64,000 nucleotides of DNA, taken from positions 62,001 to 126,000 of the forward strand of contig CAVSDF010000001.1 of the NCBI GenBank assembly GCA_963726715.1, read 5' to 3'. Below the pieces are notes generated by a model. That model worked only from the letters and a program-made list of their open reading frames with translations, was not told the origin of the DNA and did no database searches. This DNA comes from CAVSDF01 sp963726715 (GTDB lineage: Bacteria > Bacteroidota > Rhodothermia > Rhodothermales > BA12). Positions within the stretch are counted from its first letter, which is position 1, and every line of letters begins with the position of its first letter. Both the position numbers and the translations under genes were made by a program. Of the stretch, positions 59,161-64,000 are shown in pieces.

Positions 59161-59557
59161 GCGCAGAAGGGGGGCGGTGCTCCGCAGAGATCGAGCGAGG
59201 GCCGGCAGAAGCGCCGTGTGAAGGGGACGGACCGGACGAACGAGGCGTGGGATGCGACAGGTGAAGGCCGAAAGGCAGGCACCGGGCGCGACGTACCCGT
59301 TTTGCCGGATGCATCATGGTATCGGCGGCGGGCTGCCGACCTGTTGCCGGACTCCTTCCGGAACTGTGCGTGCCTCCGCTCCTGCCGTCCTGCGCTGGCC
59401 TCCACACGTCCACGCCGCCGATTCCGTGCGCCCGGCACCGGAACTTCGGGCGCGTGGAAACGCTGGCTAGGGCCGACAGTCCAACCCGGCGCTGAGGCCA
59501 CCGGCACCCCGAGCGACCCAGACCTCTGACCCCGCACGGAGCCGCCGTGCCCTGTTT
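59161..59557. other. divergent intergenic region between two kinase genes
   Basis: About 400 bp must contain the promoters of both kinases. I see no repeat-family element or clear TAnnTTTG element that can be assigned; the shadow frames are not protein-like. Confidence 0.4.
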
Positions 59558-61845
<2,288 letters not shown>

Positions 61846-61908
61846 GGCGCCGCCGCGTTCGACCCGCGCGTGTCTGCCGCGGCCGGGGCGCCTGCGCATC
61901 CGGGGCGC

Positions 61909-64000
61909 CTACGCGTCTGCTGCGACGCTGGGACCGGCATCACCGCCCGCGTGGGCGAGCGTGCGCGTGAGGAGGGCGCGGAGGGCGGACTGGGTGAAGG
62001 GCTTGCCGAGGTACCCGTCGAAGCCCTGGTCGAGGAGCCGGGCGGCGTCGCCGGGAAGCGCGTACGCGGTGAGGGCCACGAACTCCGTCGCCTGGCCCGC
62101 GCTGCGCCTCCGGAGGTGGGGAAGGAGGTCCACGCCCGAGACCGTTCCGCCGAGGTGGATGTCGAGCAGGACGAGGTCGAAGTCCCACGGCCCCGCCGCC
62201 GTCAGGGCGAGGGCCTCGTCGGCGCCGGAGGCGAGCACGAGGTCCACGCGGCGCCCGAGCAGGATGCGCAGCAGCGCCCGCGTCGGCTCGCTGTCTTCGA
62301 CGACGAGCACGCGGGCACGCCGGGACGTCGCCTCCGGCGCGAGTGGCGGCAGGGGCGCGGGCGGAAACGCCTCGGCAATGGGGTCGGAGAGGCCGAGCGG
62401 CAGGAGGACCTCGACGGTGGTGCCCTCGCCCGGCGTGCTCTCGACGCGCACGGCGGCGCCCATGAGGTCGACAAGGCCTTTCGTGATGGCGAGGCCGAGG
62501 CCGCTGCCCTCGAAGGTGCGCGCGAGCCCGGACGACTCCTGCCGGAACTCGTCGAAGACGTAGGGCAGGAACGCGGCCTCCATGCCGCAGCCGGTGTCGC
62601 GCACGGCGACGCGCACGGCCTCCCCCTGACGGTGGACGGTCACCTCGACGCTCCCGGCGGCGGTGAACTTGATGGCGTTCTCGACGAGGTTGGACAGCAC
62701 CCGCGCGAAGGCGCCGGTGTCGAGGCGTGCTGGCAGCGTGGCGGGAGCGGTGAGCATGAGCGCGATGCCCTTCTGCGTGGCCTTGCGCTGGAAGAGCGCC
62801 ACCGTCTCGCGGGCGATCTCGGCCACGTCGCAGCGGCGCGGCGTGAGCGTAATGGTGCCGGCGCGGAGCTGCGAGAGGTCGAGCACCGAGGTGAGGGTCT
62901 CCATCAGGCGCCGCCCGCCCAGCTCGATCGGCTCGATGAACTGGAGCAGGTGGGCGGGGGCTTCCTCGCGGAGCAACTCGGAGAAGCCGAGGATCGCCGT
63001 CAGCGGCGTGCGGATCTCGTGGCTCATGTTGGCGAGGAACGCATCCTTGAGGCGCGAGGCGTCCTCGGCCTGCTCCTTCGCCGCCAGAAGCTCCGCCTTC
63101 GCCTCCGTCTGCTCCGTCACGTCCTGCCCCGCGCCGTAGAGGCCGGTGACGCGCCCGCGGGCGTCGAGGGTCGGGTAGGCATGGATATGGATCCAGCGGT
63201 AGGTGCCGTTCTTGTGCCGGATCCGCAGGTTGTGATCGTCCTCTCCACCTTGGAGCAGGAACTCGTCGCGCATCTGCCAGATGCGGTCGTCGGGGTGGGA
63301 GAGAGAGCCGGGTTCGATGTGGAGCATCTCCTCGGGCGTGTAGCCGAGCACGTCGACGACGGTGTCGGTGAACCACTCGGGGCGGAAGATCGCCGCGCGC
63401 GTCCACGCGGAAGGCAAAGGCGTAGGCGGAGACGAGCCGCGAGAGGGCGCGGTAGCGGTCCTGCGTGACGGCGGTGGCCGCCTCGGCCTCGCGCTCGGCG
63501 GTCACGTCGCGGGTGGCCGAGATCACGGAGGTGATCTGCCCGTCGCGCCCGTGCTCGGGGACGAGGATGGCGTCGTAGTGGCGGCGGCCGGTGGGCGTGT
63601 CGTACGAGAACGACCGGCGCAGCGGTTCGCCGGAGGTCAGCACCTGGCGCAACTCCTGCTCGTGGACGCGCACGACCGCCCGTGGCACCGGCAAGTCCCG
63701 CGAGCGCTTGCCGATGAGCATCTCCCGGCTCATGCCCGTCGCGTCCTCGATCTTCCCGTTGACGTAGACGAGCCGGAGGTCGCGGTCGTAGCGGGCGACA
63801 ACGTCGGGGAGCGCGTCGGTGAGGGTTCGGAAGGCGCGCTCGCGCTCGGCGATCTCCTCGATGTGGCGCGTGCGCTCCTCCTCGATCCGGTGCTTCTCGG
63901 TGACATCGTCGAAGTAGACGCTCAGTCCGCCCGCGAAGGGCGCGGCCCGGAACGTCGTACCACGTCTTCAGCGGCTCGAAATACTCCTCGAACTGCACCG
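61909..64000 (-). pseudogene. multi-PAS hybrid histidine kinase with receiver, 5' end outside window, two frameshifts
   Basis: The minus-strand gene enters the window from the right and ends at 61909. Order from the N-terminal side: the end of one PAS domain (LKTWYDV ... GGLSVYFDDVTEKHRIEEE), a second PAS (LPDVVARYDRDLRLVYVNGK, SREMLIGKRSRDLPVP), a third PAS with PAC (IFRPEWFTDTVVDVLGYTPE), a kinase core (FLANMSHEIRTPLTAILGF, LVENAIKFTAAG, GSGLGLAITKGLVDLMG) and a C-terminal receiver (RARVLVVEDSEPTRALLRIL, FDLVLLDIHLGG, LGKPFTQSAL). Frame changes occur near 63955 and 63415 without loss of domain sequence. It lies tail-to-tail with the kinase at 59558, only ~60 bp apart. Input and partner are unknown. 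Confidence 0.85.

Overview
The window is high-GC bacterial DNA, most consistent with the Rhodothermota/Bacteroidota side of the tree (Rhodothermales, Rubricoccaceae-like). Three observations support this. Two secreted proteins (RCC1-repeat protein, subtilisin) end in type IX secretion-like C-terminal sorting domains. At least twelve genes carry a TAnnTT(T/G/C)G-like element 16-65 nt upstream of the start, resembling the Bacteroidota -7 promoter element. Start codons are usually preceded by G-poor, C/A-rich leaders instead of Shine-Dalgarno sequences. The assignment is inferred from sequence character, not from a marker-gene search.

Layout. 1-6.7 kb: the tail of a zinc metalloprotease, a Fic-family AMPylase with an operator-like tandem repeat, a Nudix hydrolase, an RCC1-repeat secreted protein and an exporter-type ABC transporter. 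6.75-11 kb is an accessory island: the C-terminal stub of a tyrosine recombinase, an IS481-type transposase stub, then same-strand small genes (DUF1579-like, peptidase S51, a broken TIR domain, a beta-lactamase-family lipoprotein, a P-loop kinase) separated by sites with the layout of integron attC sites. I read this as a decayed integron cassette array; it is the most unusual object in the window. 11-24 kb: alpha/beta hydrolase, glgC, a lipoprotein, DUF2851, subtilisin, pyrF (frameshifted), nhaA and a Ca2+/Na+ antiporter. 24.4-36.5 kb: an acyl-CoA dehydrogenase broken by many indels, a CDGSH iron-sulfur protein, DinB, DUF962, a flotillin/NfeD membrane pair, a YgiB-like lipoprotein with a glutathionylspermidine-synthase-like ligase, rlmD and a HAD hydrolase. 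36.5-49.6 kb: an Omp85 protein coupled to a DUF2795 protein, an M23 peptidase, hprK, a MoxR ATPase beside a degenerate galactokinase-like protein, a catalytic/non-catalytic M16 protease pair, and SbtA-SbtB (bicarbonate uptake) next to a SemiSWEET. 49.8-56.4 kb: ankyrin protein, MarR-Old Yellow Enzyme ORF with paired palindromic operators, GrpB, an FMN reductase and an MscS channel. 56.7-64 kb: three hybrid histidine kinases.

Two genome-wide themes stand out. First, several families of perfect palindromes (arms around GAGACGC, ACCTGTC, TAGGGGC and CCTCCCCCG) recur in intergenic gaps; two 29-bp copies are identical and one copy lies inside a predicted coding region. Second, many otherwise conserved genes carry single-base frameshifts (pyrF, acyl-CoA dehydrogenase, CDGSH protein, a small secreted protein, flotillin, rlmD, two histidine kinases). 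Because the protein signal continues unchanged in the neighbouring frame, sequencing or assembly indels are more likely than biological decay.

No rRNA, tRNA or CRISPR array was seen.
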